Below are positions 45,581 to 54,511 of a DNA stretch of 64,000 nucleotides, in pieces (within the stretch, counting starts at the first letter, position 1; every line of letters starts with the position of its first letter). The translations under genes were made by a program, and so were the position numbers. The DNA comes from Acerihabitans sp015654925 (lineage in GTDB: Bacteria > Pseudomonadota > Gammaproteobacteria > Enterobacterales > Enterobacteriaceae), in contig NZ_CP178732.1 in NCBI RefSeq assembly GCF_047324175.1, forward strand, positions 3,286,001 through 3,350,000. The letters run 5' to 3'. A model generated the notes under the pieces. The model was given only the letters and a program-made list of their open reading frames with translations, did no database searches and was not told where the DNA came from.

Positions 45581-46843
45581 TTAGATACCAGGCTGTTGCT
45601 GTTTGATGGGAATCTCTTTGATTTCATTGGCGCTCTCACGGAAAAAAGCGATAAACACCAGGGTGATAACGGCAATCATAATGGCGCCGAATGCCCACAT
45701 CCCCGCCCAATTGAAGGTCAGGCCGTTTACCGGCTGGGGATAGGCAAACAATTTTTCCATTAACTGGCCGCCCAGCCGGTACCCCAGCAGGCTGCCGATG
45801 CCCTGGCAACATAACGTGATCAGCCCTTGCGCCGCGGTGCGCATCTCTACCGGCGCTTTTTTGTCCACATAGATATACGCGGTGACAAAATAAAAATCAT
45901 AGCTGACGCCGTGCAGCAGTATCCCCAGAAACAGCAAGCCGTAGCTAAATACCGTTTCAGACCCGCCATAGACGAAAAATAGGTAGCGTATGGCGGCGGT
46001 GACCAGCCCAAGAAGTAATACCTTTTTAATACCAAAGCGTTTAATAAAAAACGGCAGCGCCAACATGAAGAAAATTTCAGAAAACTGGCCGAGCGTCATC
46101 CAGCCGGTGGGATCGCTCATGCCGACCTCGCTCAGGTAACCGTTGGCAAAGATATAATAGAAAGCCAGCGGCATGCTGAACATAAAAGAACAGACGAAAA
46201 ATACCAGGAAGTTGCGATCGCGCAGCAGGACCAGCGCATCCAGGCCCAGCATGACCTTAACGCTCATTTTGCCGGTGCTCTTCGGCGGCGTATGCGGCAA
46301 TACCAGCGCAAACAGGCCGAGCAGCGCGGAGCTGGCCGCCGTCACCACCAGCGGGATATTAGTGGCGGAGATATCGCCGAAGCCCAGCATCGGCGGTAAA
46401 AAGCCGCAGACGATGCCCGAGCCGATCCAGCCGATGGTGCCCAGGACGCGAATCCGCGGAAAATCCCGTTCAACATCGTCGACATGGGAAAAGGCGATAC
46501 TATTGGTCAGGGCAATGGTGGGCATATACGTCAGCGAATAAGCCAGCAAGAGTGGAAAGAATGTGGCGAACTCCGTTTGCTGCGCGGCCAGGTACATCAG
46601 CGCCGCGCCGACCAGCATCAGCAGCGCCAGTACCTTTTGCGCCGCAAAAAAACGGTCGGTGAGGGAACCGACCAGGATGGGCGATAGAATCGCGGCGATA
46701 GCGGTACACGCATAGCACCAGGCAATTTGCGTCGGCGTAAAGCCGATCCCGTGCAGATAAGGCCATAGCGGCACAAACCAGGCGCCCCAGATAAACCATT
46801 CGATGAACATCATGAATGAGAGTTTGACGGTTTTTGTATTCAT
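45581..46843 (-). CDS. yegT: Nucleoside:H+ symporter-like MFS transporter YegT
   Basis: 420 aa, 12 TM helices, of the nucleoside:H+ symporter (NupG/XapB/YegT) family. Typical features: KLSFMMFIEWFIWGAWFVPL at the N-terminus, WCYACTAIAAILSPILVGSL, and FPRIRVLGTIGWIGSGI; the C-terminal half has LHGVSYDFYFVTAYIYVDKK, shared with NupG-type proteins. It opens the yegTUV operon. The substrate is unproven; a nucleoside or glycoside is expected from the family. Confidence 0.93.
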   Translation of the reverse strand: MNTKTVKLSFMMFIEWFIWGAWFVPLWPYLHGIGFTPTQIAWCYACTAIAAILSPILVGSLTDRFFAAQKVLALLMLVGAALMYLAAQQTEFATFFPLLLAYSLTYMPTIALTNSIAFSHVDDVERDFPRIRVLGTIGWIGSGIVCGFLPPMLGFGDISATNIPLVVTAASSALLGLFALVLPHTPPKSTGKMSVKVMLGLDALVLLRDRNFLVFFVCSFMFSMPLAFYYIFANGYLSEVGMSDPTGWMTLGQFSEIFFMLALPFFIKRFGIKKVLLLGLVTAAIRYLFFVYGGSETVFSYGLLFLGILLHGVSYDFYFVTAYIYVDKKAPVEMRTAAQGLITLCCQGIGSLLGYRLGGQLMEKLFAYPQPVNGLTFNWAGMWAFGAIMIAVITLVFIAFFRESANEIKEIPIKQQQPGI

Positions 46844-47009
46844 CCTGCGTTCCTTTTTAAAGGCATTATTATATGTAGCGGGTCAGATGCCACATAAAAG
46901 TACCACTTAATAATACCTATGCAATACCTTTGAGTATGTTTTCCGATCTGATTAACATTTCCACTAAAAAACTCCCTGTCCGCCCGCGCGCAGGGCTGGC
47001 CAGGGTCGC
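46844..47009. other. yegT upstream region
   Basis: AT-rich promoter side of yegTUV; no gene. The rest of the 762-base gap to treY holds two gene remnants. Confidence 0.4.
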
Positions 47010-47172
47010 ATTCGCCTACCCTGGCGATCAATTTGCCGCGGTTGCGGCCATCAAATAGCCGTAAGAACGCATCCGGGATGTTTTCGAACCCATCCACGAA
47101 TTCCTCGGTGTACTTGATCCTGCCCTGCGCTACCAGCGGAGTCACTTCCGCCAGGAAATCCGGGTAGCGGGT
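47010..47172 (-). pseudogene. NADP-dependent oxidoreductase (CurA/YncB type) C-terminal remnant
   Basis: The minus-strand frame FLAEVTPLVAQGRIKYTEEF, VDGFENIPDAFLRLFDGRN, RGKLIARVGE matches the very C-terminus of medium-chain NADP-dependent oxidoreductases (VxxGRIKYxExxVDGxENxPxAFxxLxxGxNxGKLxVRV). Only about 52 residues remain; the Rossmann and substrate domains are gone. Confidence 0.75.
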
Positions 47173-47269
47173 ATATTTCTGTAGTGATCGATAGGTAAAT
47201 GCTGGGAGACTTGCAGAAAACCGTCAACGGGTTTATATAACGTTCCATGCAGAAATCAGGAAATAAGGC

Positions 47270-47563
47270 ATTCCACACGGTTGCATGGTTACCCTTTCGT
47301 CGGTCGGCAGCGAAGGATATCCAGAACTGGGCGACCTGGTGGGGGTCGCCCGGGCTACCACGTTTGAACGCCTTGAAATCCGCCTGAACCGGGCCGTGGA
47401 AATAGGAGAACTTCCGGCCCCGACCGACATTCCCGCCCTCGCCCGTTTTGTCCAGGCCGTGCAGAATGGCATGTCGATCCTGGCGCGCGACGGTGTCGGC
47501 TGCGCCGAACTGGAGGCTATGGCGCAGATCGCCGCAGCCGCCTGGGACGCCAGAACCCGCTAG
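47270..47563 (+). pseudogene. TetR family regulator C-terminal remnant
   Basis: The frame GCMVTLSSVGSEG, then VARATTFERLEIRLNRAVEI, PALARFVQAVQNGMSILARD, ELEAMAQIAAAAWDA fits the ligand-binding C-terminal domain of TetR repressors of the type that often adjoin NADP-dependent oxidoreductase genes. The DNA-binding N-terminus is missing, and the frame opens abruptly. Confidence 0.7.
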
Positions 47564-47605
47564 AGCGCCAGGCCGGCGCCTTATCGGCGCCGGTTGTCGA
47601 TAACT

Positions 47606-50140
47606 TCATGCGCTAACGAGTATGACCGCCGGACCGCCATCCACTGATTCCAAGTCGAGCCGATCGGTTAAGAACCGCTCTTCTCCGCTGAGAACATCGC
47701 GGTAGCGGCGATGGGCGAGCCGTTCGGGAAGATCGATTTCCGTCTGCGCCCAGCGCGGCGTATGCGGCCGGGCAAGGCCGCCATGCAGCGCGCCGTAGAC
47801 GAGACGGGGGACTATGACGATCAGCGCATCGCCGCTTTCCGCCCGTGCGAAGGCCAAGACGTTTTCCGCCCGCTGGCCCACGGCGGCAAGCGGCAGGTAG
47901 TCGCCCTTACGAAACAGCGTTGGCATCGCCTGGCGCACGCGCAGGAGCCTGGCGATGACATGCTGCTTTAACCGGCCGCTCAGCCAGTCCTCTTGCGTGG
48001 CGGCCCCTGGATTTTCATGCTCGCCCAGCAGCCGTTCGAGCGCGGCGAAATTCGGCTCGCGCCGGTTGTCGGGGTCGGCGAGGCTGAAATCCAGCGCCTC
48101 GCTGCCCTGGTAGATATCCGGTACCCCCGGCGCCGTCAGCTTGACGATCGCCTGGGTGAGGCTGTTGACCAGGCCGGCGCGGATCAAGGGTTGCAGCGCG
48201 TCGCAAAAATCCAGGAGAAAGTCCCGGTTCGCCGGCGAGAGCAGGTGGCGTGCATAGTCGAGCACGGCCGTTTCGTAAGTATCGTTGCCATCGACCCAGT
48301 TGGTGCGCAGCTTGGCTTCCCGCAGCGCTTTTTCCACATAAGCGGCAAACCGCTCTTCGAGCGCCTTCAGGCCCGTCTCGTCATCCGGGCGCAGCGCGGT
48401 CGGCCATACGCCGGCCAGCGCCTGGTAGAGCATCCATTCGACGGCCGCTTCCGGCGCCGGGCCGTCGTCGAGCGCCTTGACTTTGGATTGGTTCATCCGC
48501 CGCCAGCGGGCAACGCATTCGGCCCAGAGATCCGGCGCTTCGGTGAGCGTATAGAGCCGGGCGCGGGCATCCTCGCCGCGTTTGGTATCATGGGTCGTGG
48601 TGCATGATAGCGCATCCGGCTGCCGTTCGAGCCGCGTCTTCATCTCGGCGTGGAAGCGGTCGAGCGGAAAGACGCGCGGCACCGGTTCGGCGCCCACTTC
48701 GTTCAGGGCCAGCGCCATATGCTGGCGGAAAAACAGCGTGTCCTCCACCGATTTCGCCATCAGCGGGCCAGTAAGTTGCTGGAAGCGGGTGCGGAAGGCG
48801 GCGGCCTCGCCGGCGGCGGCGGTAGAGACTGCGCCCGCGAGAATGCGGGTAAGGAAATCGAGCGCCTGCGGATCGGGGGCGTGCGCGCCGGTTCTGACCT
48901 TGGCGGCCACCTTTTGCAGCAGGTCATAGTCGACCGGCGGCAGCCCTTGCGCCGTGCCGTAGGTGCGGTAGATAGGGAAAGCGACCAGCAGCTCGCGCAG
49001 GGCCGACCGGACGGCTTTCTCGTGCAGCGCCACGCCATCCGTCCTGGCGATGGCCATGGCGAGCATCAAGAGCGTGTTGAATTCACCCGCGAAATTTTTA
49101 TCCGCCATCAGAAGCTTGGCCGCCCGCAGTTCGGCGTCCATGTTCACCGGCTTACCCACGACATCGTGATAGGCCTGGCGCAGGGCGCCGATCTTTTCGC
49201 CATCCGCCAGCGCATCGGAGAGCGATGCCGCGAACTCGTAACCGGTGGTGCCGGAAACCGGCCAGTCCGCCGGAATATGCTCGCCCTCGCCAAGGATCTT
49301 TTCGATGGTTATATAGCAGTCTGGCCCGGCCTCCTGGCGGAGCAGTTCGAGATAGGCTTTTGGGTCGGCGAGCCCATCCACATGGTCCACCCGCAGCCCG
49401 TCGACCGCACCGTTTTGGACGAGTTCGAGGATCAGCCGGTGCGTATCGTCGAAGACGGCCCGGTCTTCGACCCGGACGCCAACGAGCCCGGTTATTTCGA
49501 AGAAGCGGCGGTAGGACAGGTCGCGCGGCGCATCCAGCCAGCACATCAGCCGATAGGGCTGGCGCGCGTGCAGTGCGGCGATCTCCGCCTTGTCGGCGAG
49601 ATTCAGGACCTCGGCCTCGCGACCCTGCCAGGTGGCGGGGGCAAGCGGGTAGAAGCTGTCGTAATAGGCGAACGCCGGCCTGCCGGTCCTCGGATCGGGC
49701 TTCACGGCAATCTCGCCGTTTTCCAGCGCGGCCTCGAACGTAGCGCCGAGAAAGGGCAAGGTCAGGCGCTTAGACCAGTTAATGTCGAAATGCCGGGCGT
49801 AGCGGCTGTTTTCGCCATTCTCGATGACATCGCGCCACCACGGATTTTCCAGCGAGGCGGCCATATGGTTGGGCACGATGTCGATAATCAGACCGAGACC
49901 TGCGCCCTTAAGCGCTTTAACCATGCGGTCGAAACCTGCGCGGCCGCCGATCGAAGGCTCTATCTCGTTGGCGTCGGTCACGTCGTAGCCGTGGGTCGAG
50001 TCGGATGTCGCGGTGAAGATCGGCGAGGCATAGAGATGGCTGATGCCGAGCCGTTTCAGATACGGCACCAGGCCGGCGGCGCGGTCGAAGGTCATGCCGT
50101 TGCGAAACTGTATACGGTAAGTCGCGGTCGGAATCTTCAC
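47606..50140 (-). CDS. treY: Malto-oligosyltrehalose synthase TreY
   Basis: GH13 enzyme that converts the reducing end of a maltooligosaccharide to an alpha,alpha-1,1-linked trehalosyl unit. 844 aa, GTG start. It opens IPTATYRIQFRNGMTFDRAA, has HGYDVTDANEIEPSIGG, IIDIVPNHMAA, the nucleophile region VDGLRVDHVDGLADP, acid/base ITIEKILGEGEHIP, and SCTTTHDTKRGEDARARL late, all TreY hallmarks. It overlaps treZ by 4 bases (GTGA). GC and codon choice (GCC, GGC, GAC) look more like alphaproteobacterial DNA than the neighbours. Together with TreZ it releases trehalose for osmoprotection. Confidence 0.95.
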   Translation of the reverse strand: MKIPTATYRIQFRNGMTFDRAAGLVPYLKRLGISHLYASPIFTATSDSTHGYDVTDANEIEPSIGGRAGFDRMVKALKGAGLGLIIDIVPNHMAASLENPWWRDVIENGENSRYARHFDINWSKRLTLPFLGATFEAALENGEIAVKPDPRTGRPAFAYYDSFYPLAPATWQGREAEVLNLADKAEIAALHARQPYRLMCWLDAPRDLSYRRFFEITGLVGVRVEDRAVFDDTHRLILELVQNGAVDGLRVDHVDGLADPKAYLELLRQEAGPDCYITIEKILGEGEHIPADWPVSGTTGYEFAASLSDALADGEKIGALRQAYHDVVGKPVNMDAELRAAKLLMADKNFAGEFNTLLMLAMAIARTDGVALHEKAVRSALRELLVAFPIYRTYGTAQGLPPVDYDLLQKVAAKVRTGAHAPDPQALDFLTRILAGAVSTAAAGEAAAFRTRFQQLTGPLMAKSVEDTLFFRQHMALALNEVGAEPVPRVFPLDRFHAEMKTRLERQPDALSCTTTHDTKRGEDARARLYTLTEAPDLWAECVARWRRMNQSKVKALDDGPAPEAAVEWMLYQALAGVWPTALRPDDETGLKALEERFAAYVEKALREAKLRTNWVDGNDTYETAVLDYARHLLSPANRDFLLDFCDALQPLIRAGLVNSLTQAIVKLTAPGVPDIYQGSEALDFSLADPDNRREPNFAALERLLGEHENPGAATQEDWLSGRLKQHVIARLLRVRQAMPTLFRKGDYLPLAAVGQRAENVLAFARAESGDALIVIVPRLVYGALHGGLARPHTPRWAQTEIDLPERLAHRRYRDVLSGEERFLTDRLDLESVDGGPAVILVSA

Positions 50141-51924
50141 TTTGCGCCTCCTGCGGCAAGGCGGACGATGAGGGAATTCTGCGGCAGATCCTGTGTCCCT
50201 TGCGGCCAGGCGAAAATTATCTCGCCAGGCTGGTCGGGAAACGGCCGGGGCGTTGCGCCGATATTGAGCGCGATGGACAGCGTACCTTGCGGGAAAGTCC
50301 AGGTGACGGCAATAAAACCTTCCGCCGTTTTCACCACCTTGCCGGCGCCTCCGCCGGCCGTGGCCAGCAGCGGCACGACATGTTGCCGGCGCCGCGCCAG
50401 CAGCTCGCGGGTCAGCGCCAGCCAGTCCTTGCCCGCCTCGCTGTCCGGCTTCGTCCAGTCGAGCTTAGACCTCTCGAAGGTCTGCCCCGCGTTCGGATCG
50501 GGCACGCTTTCACCCTCATGGCCGACATGGCCCTCGAATTCCTTCGCGCGGCCCTGGCGCACGGCCCGGGCGAGATCGCCATGGAAATCGGTGAAGAACA
50601 GGAAGGGATGCGTCTCGCCATATTCTTCGCCCATGAAGAGCAGCGGAATATGCGGCGAGAACAGCAGCGCGGCGAGCAGGACCTTGGTGCGCTCGGCGCC
50701 GGCCAGTTCGATCAGCCTTTCGCCCTGCGCGCGGTTGCCTACCTGGTCGTGGTTCTGAATGAAATCCACGAAGGCGACCGGCGGCTGGCCGGCGCTTGGT
50801 ACGCCGCGTTTCTCGCCCGTCTGCGGCGAGACTTCGCCCTGATAGGCGAAACCTTCCGCCAACGCCCTGGCGACGAGCTTCTCGGGCTCCTTGGCGAAAT
50901 CCCGGTAATAAGCATGCGTCTCGCCGGTGGCGAAGACATGGACGGCATTGTGGAAGTCATCGTTCCATTCGCCGGTGAACAGCGGCACGGAACCGTCTTC
51001 CCCGCGCGGATGCAAGAAGATGACGTTACGGTTGTCCTCGGTCGACAGATGAATCGGCCGGTCGGTTATCCCGGCCCGGATGCGCTCGGCGATCGCTATC
51101 AGTACGTGCCGGTCGGAAGAATCCACGATATGGTCGATCGCGTCGAAGCGCAGCCCGTCAAGGTTGAATTCCTCCAGCCAATAAAGCGGCGCCTCCATGA
51201 TATAACGGCGGGCGGCATCGACGTCATAGGCAATGCCGGCGCCCCAGGGCGTAATGCGCGCCTTGTGGAAGAAATCGGGCGCCAGGAGCGGCAGGTAATT
51301 GCCTTCCGGACCGAAATGGTTGAGCACGATATCGAGCACGACCGAGAGGCCGTGGCCATGGGCGGCATCGACGAAGGCCTTGACATCTTCCGGCGTGCCG
51401 TAGGCGGAGTGCGGCGCGTAAAGCAGCACGCCGTCATAACCCCAGCCGCGGTTGCCGCCGAACTGCGAGAGGGGCAGGACCTCGATCATGGTGATGCCCA
51501 GTTCGGCGAGGTAAGGCAGTTTCCCGATCGCGGCCTGGAACGTGCCTTCGGGCGTGAATGTGCCGACATGCATCTCGTAGACGACCGTTTCTTCCCAGGG
51601 GCGGCCTTTCCATTCGGCGTTCTGCCAGTCGTAGCGGGTCGGGTCGATAACGAGGGAGGGGCCGTTGACATCCGCCTTCTGGGCGCGGGAAGCCGGGTCC
51701 GGCACGACCGTGCCGTCGGCGAGGACGAAGTTATATTCCGCGCCGGGCGACACGCCGGTTGCCAGCAGTTCGAACCAGCCGTCGCCGCTCTGGGTCATTT
51801 CGCTGTCTTCGCCGGCCAGCCTGAGCGTCATCCTGTCCTGGCCGGGCGCCCAGAGGCGAAAACGCACCGCGCCGGCGGCCACGTATTCGGCCCCCCAACT
51901 TTTAACAAATGATTTGGACCCCAT
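50137..51924 (-). CDS. treZ: Malto-oligosyltrehalose trehalohydrolase TreZ
   Basis: GH13 enzyme that cleaves trehalose from the TreY product. 595 aa. An N-terminal CBM48-like domain (RFRLWAPGQDRMTLRL) precedes the barrel: VVYEMHVGTFTPEGTFQAAI, GYDGVLLYAPHSAYG, VVLDIVLNHFGPEGNYL, catalytic Asp in DGLRFDAIDHI, Glu in HLSTEDNRN, and FIQNHDQVGNRAQG. AGGGAATTG precedes the ATG. The debranching gene treX usually found beside treYZ is not in the window; a chromosomal glgX could substitute. Confidence 0.95.
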   Translation of the reverse strand: MGSKSFVKSWGAEYVAAGAVRFRLWAPGQDRMTLRLAGEDSEMTQSGDGWFELLATGVSPGAEYNFVLADGTVVPDPASRAQKADVNGPSLVIDPTRYDWQNAEWKGRPWEETVVYEMHVGTFTPEGTFQAAIGKLPYLAELGITMIEVLPLSQFGGNRGWGYDGVLLYAPHSAYGTPEDVKAFVDAAHGHGLSVVLDIVLNHFGPEGNYLPLLAPDFFHKARITPWGAGIAYDVDAARRYIMEAPLYWLEEFNLDGLRFDAIDHIVDSSDRHVLIAIAERIRAGITDRPIHLSTEDNRNVIFLHPRGEDGSVPLFTGEWNDDFHNAVHVFATGETHAYYRDFAKEPEKLVARALAEGFAYQGEVSPQTGEKRGVPSAGQPPVAFVDFIQNHDQVGNRAQGERLIELAGAERTKVLLAALLFSPHIPLLFMGEEYGETHPFLFFTDFHGDLARAVRQGRAKEFEGHVGHEGESVPDPNAGQTFERSKLDWTKPDSEAGKDWLALTRELLARRRQHVVPLLATAGGGAGKVVKTAEGFIAVTWTFPQGTLSIALNIGATPRPFPDQPGEIIFAWPQGTQDLPQNSLIVRLAAGGAK

Positions 51925-52567
51925 TCAATTCCCTCCGCCAACCCAGAAGTGGGCAATGGACGACATCGCGTGATTATTGCTCCGGTGCTGCGAGCTTCAA
52001 TAGCATAAACTTGTCGGCGTGATGTGTGTCCCGGCCCCAAGCTGCATCCGAAAAACAATCATAGACTATTATGTAGGAATTGATGCGCCGCCCGAACAGA
52101 GCGGCTTTTTTTTGTGAACGTCCCTGTGTTTGTGCGGCAATACAATTGCGCGCGGGCATATCAGCTGCGGCCATAAAGGTGGGTTTTACCAGCCCTGTCG
52201 CCAGGCGCTTGCGCGGCGTAGCCCGCCGGGATACCCGATCCCGCGCCGTCAATGGCGCCCGCTGGCGCGGTTGACCTTTCGGTGTCATGGTTAGGGGCTG
52301 CCCAGGCGTCATCGCCCGCCGCGGAGGCGGCGGGAATATCCGGTTCGCGGGCCGTCGCGCGCGGGGCGCGATGACCGGACGGGCAAACGCGCGTTCAGTC
52401 ACACCTTGCGCCGCGGGTCCGGCCTCATGTCGCTGTTCGCCGGTGGCGGGTTATGATAAAGTCGGGCCGGAGGGTTTCTTTATGACTCATGTTCGGATTA
52501 TTAATTATTTTTAATACTAAACATTTGTTAAGGGAAATCAGGATATAGCCGAAATAAAGGTAGCTCG
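51925..52567. other. Gap between treZ and the LacI-type regulator gene
   Basis: 643 bases with no supported gene. A 142-residue minus-strand frame (51974-52402) is rich in Arg/Pro/Ala and matches nothing I know, so it is probably chance in GC-rich DNA. The right end (from about 52490) turns AT-rich and is the regulator's promoter; TAAACATTTGTTAA near 52514-52530 is an imperfect palindrome. Confidence 0.4.
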
Positions 52568-53602
52568 GTGACAATAAAGAAATTAGCCGCTATTTTGGGA
52601 TTGTCTCATTCCACGGTTTCCCGTGCATTAAACGGTCATCCGGCGATCAGCCAGTCTACCAAAGAAAGCGTTATACAGGCCGCAAAAAAATATGGATATA
52701 TTCCTAATAGCGCCGCGCAGGTATTACGTAATGCGACCAGCGGCGCCTTTGGCGTGATTATTCCTGATATCCAGAACGACTTTTTTATTTCTGTCACCAA
52801 TGCGATTGCGCGCGAGGCGGGTAAACGGTCATGGCAAATGATTCTGGCCATTACCGAAGACCAGCCGGATACAGAATATAACGCGTTACGTCGCATGATG
52901 GCCGCCAGCGTTGACGGTATTATTATAGCGCCATCAGCAAATCCCCTGCCCGAGACCCAAGAGCTTATTACCCGAACCCACGCCGTGCAACTACTGCGCC
53001 GCCATAAAAGTATCCAGGCCCCGCTGATTGCGATTGACGATCGTTATGGCATCAGTCTCGCCACCGGGCATTTGCTGGCGCTGGGCCATACCCGGATTGG
53101 CTATATAGGGTCATCCACCGACCTGAGTACCGGATTTGAACGTCTACAGGGATTCTTACAACATTTCTCCGGGCATGAGCGGGCCGGGCTGAAGGATGTT
53201 ATCCATATAGGTCCGCCGCAGGCCGAGTTCGGCTTTGACGCCTTCAAACGCATTATGAATGCGGACCATCCGCCCAGCGCACTGGTGCTGGGAAGTCCGC
53301 GTTACGCCATGGGCGTTTTATTGGCCGCGAAAGCGCTGGACATCCGGATTCCCGAGCATCTTTCCGTCGTGGCGTATGGCGATGTGCCGTGGGGCGGTTT
53401 GCTTGATATGAAGCTTACGACGATTATGCTGCCGGAAAAAGAAATGACGGATGCCTGCGTGGATATGATTCGTCACATAATGGATGGCGAATTAACGTTT
53501 ACTCCCGATGAATTTATTCATTCGACTGAAAACCAGCTTTTTATGCCGCGGCTAGCGCCTGGCGATTCAACCAGAGCGTTTACATCGCTGAAGCAGTGTT
53601 AA
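52568..53602 (+). CDS. LacI family transcriptional regulator
   Basis: 344 aa repressor, GTG start at 52568, which gives the normal family N-terminus (V/MTIKKLAAILGLSHSTVSRAL, then LNGHPAISQSTKESVIQAAK and GYIPNSAAQVLR), a helix-turn-helix plus hinge. The periplasmic-binding-protein-like domain follows (FGVIIPDIQNDFF, IGYIGSSTDLSTGFERLQGF). It is convergent with the aldolase gene and is the nearest regulator to the six-gene series at 53684-60131, so it is the best candidate for its control; palindromes at 57817 and 60339 could be its operators. The effector is unknown. Confidence 0.92.
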   Translation: MTIKKLAAILGLSHSTVSRALNGHPAISQSTKESVIQAAKKYGYIPNSAAQVLRNATSGAFGVIIPDIQNDFFISVTNAIAREAGKRSWQMILAITEDQPDTEYNALRRMMAASVDGIIIAPSANPLPETQELITRTHAVQLLRRHKSIQAPLIAIDDRYGISLATGHLLALGHTRIGYIGSSTDLSTGFERLQGFLQHFSGHERAGLKDVIHIGPPQAEFGFDAFKRIMNADHPPSALVLGSPRYAMGVLLAAKALDIRIPEHLSVVAYGDVPWGGLLDMKLTTIMLPEKEMTDACVDMIRHIMDGELTFTPDEFIHSTENQLFMPRLAPGDSTRAFTSLKQC

Positions 53603-53603
53603 T

Positions 53604-53635
53604 AAAAAAGGATGCATACGTTACCGTACGCATCC
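53604..53635 (-). terminator. Rho-independent terminator of the aldolase-series operon
   Basis: On the minus strand GGATGCGTACG-GTAA-CGTATGCATCC (11-bp stem with one G-T pair) is followed directly by six T residues. It lies about 50 bases past the aldolase stop. On the plus strand it may also stop transcription from the LacI-type gene. Confidence 0.85.
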
Positions 53636-53683
53636 AAACATACCGCCATTAGAGCAAAACTTTACCTGATTCATTTACGACGC

Positions 53684-54475
53684 TTATTGCCGAAATTTGG
53701 CTAATAGTTTTTCAGCTCCGTTAGTCAATAGCCCTTGATCTGAACCAATCGCAATGATTTGAAAACCCAATTCAATGTATCGGCGCGTTTGTTTTTCATC
53801 GGTGCAAAGTATCCCGACGGCTTTACCCGCGGCTTTAATTCGTCTGCCGCTCTCCTCAATCGCGTTAATTACCGCAGGATGCATGGGTTGGCCGATATAC
53901 CCCAGGCTGGCGGCTAAATCGCCCGGGCCGATAAAAAAGGCATCAATGCCGTCAATCGCGGCCATTTCCTCCAGGTTATCAAGGGAAGTCGTGGTCTCAG
54001 GCATCACAATCAGGCAGATTTCCCGATCGCAGGCGGTGGCATAATTTTTTATTCTGCCAAAATTGGACGCGCGGGGAGCGCCGCAATAGCCACGAATACC
54101 GTGGGGAGGATAGCGCACCGCCGAGACCAGCATTTTAGCTTGTTCCACGGTATCGACCTGCGGCACCATCAGCGTGTTCACCCCGGCATCGAGATAGCGT
54201 TTAATCAGGGAGATATCCTGGTTCGGCAGCCGGACTATAGGCTGTGTCGGGCCGCCTGCGGCGCAGGCCTGCAATTGACAGTAGATTTCCCTATACTCAC
54301 TGGGACCATGCTCCGCATCCAGACCAATGAAATCATAGCCGCAGCCGGACAAAATTTCCGCGGCGATATGGCTGCCTAACTGCGTCCAGAGACCTAACTG
54401 AACCTGGCCGTTTTTAATGGCCTGCTTAAATTGATTTTGCTGTAGTTGTATATGTTGTTGCATAGGTAGTTCCAT
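53684..54475 (-). CDS. HpcH/HpaI family aldolase
   Basis: Class II (divalent metal) pyruvate-type aldolase cleaving or forming a 4-hydroxy-2-keto acid. 263 aa; the ATG at 54475 has AGGA upstream, but 54463 is possible. Family features: LGLWTQLGSHIAAEILSGCG, FIGLDAEHGPSEY, GVNTLMVPQVDTVEQAKMLV, RYPPHGIRGYCGAPRASNFG, metal ligands Glu160 in VMPETTTSL and Asp in FIGPGDLAASLG. Where HpaI has VQVE, this protein has VMPE, so the conserved Gln of the active site is Met158 (numbered from 54475). It is the last gene of the series. Products would be pyruvate and an aldehyde. Confidence 0.9.
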   Translation of the reverse strand: MELPMQQHIQLQQNQFKQAIKNGQVQLGLWTQLGSHIAAEILSGCGYDFIGLDAEHGPSEYREIYCQLQACAAGGPTQPIVRLPNQDISLIKRYLDAGVNTLMVPQVDTVEQAKMLVSAVRYPPHGIRGYCGAPRASNFGRIKNYATACDREICLIVMPETTTSLDNLEEMAAIDGIDAFFIGPGDLAASLGYIGQPMHPAVINAIEESGRRIKAAGKAVGILCTDEKQTRRYIELGFQIIAIGSDQGLLTNGAEKLLAKFRQ

Positions 54476-54511
54476 GATTTGTCCTATACCCGCGGCGAGA
54501 CGTTTTTATCT

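Noticed and set aside
48650..50758. A 702-codon plus-strand open frame antisense to treY
   Set aside because: It is a mirror of high-GC codons on the opposite strand; treY on the minus strand has unmistakable family motifs, and the antisense product resembles nothing.
50200..51912. A 570-codon plus-strand open frame antisense to treZ
   Set aside because: Same cause: long stop-free frames opposite GC-rich genes are common. The TreZ motifs are all on the minus strand.
51974..52402. 142-residue minus-strand protein between treZ and the lacI-type gene
   Set aside because: Arg/Pro/Ala-rich, no motif, and no ribosome binding site; likely chance in GC-rich DNA.
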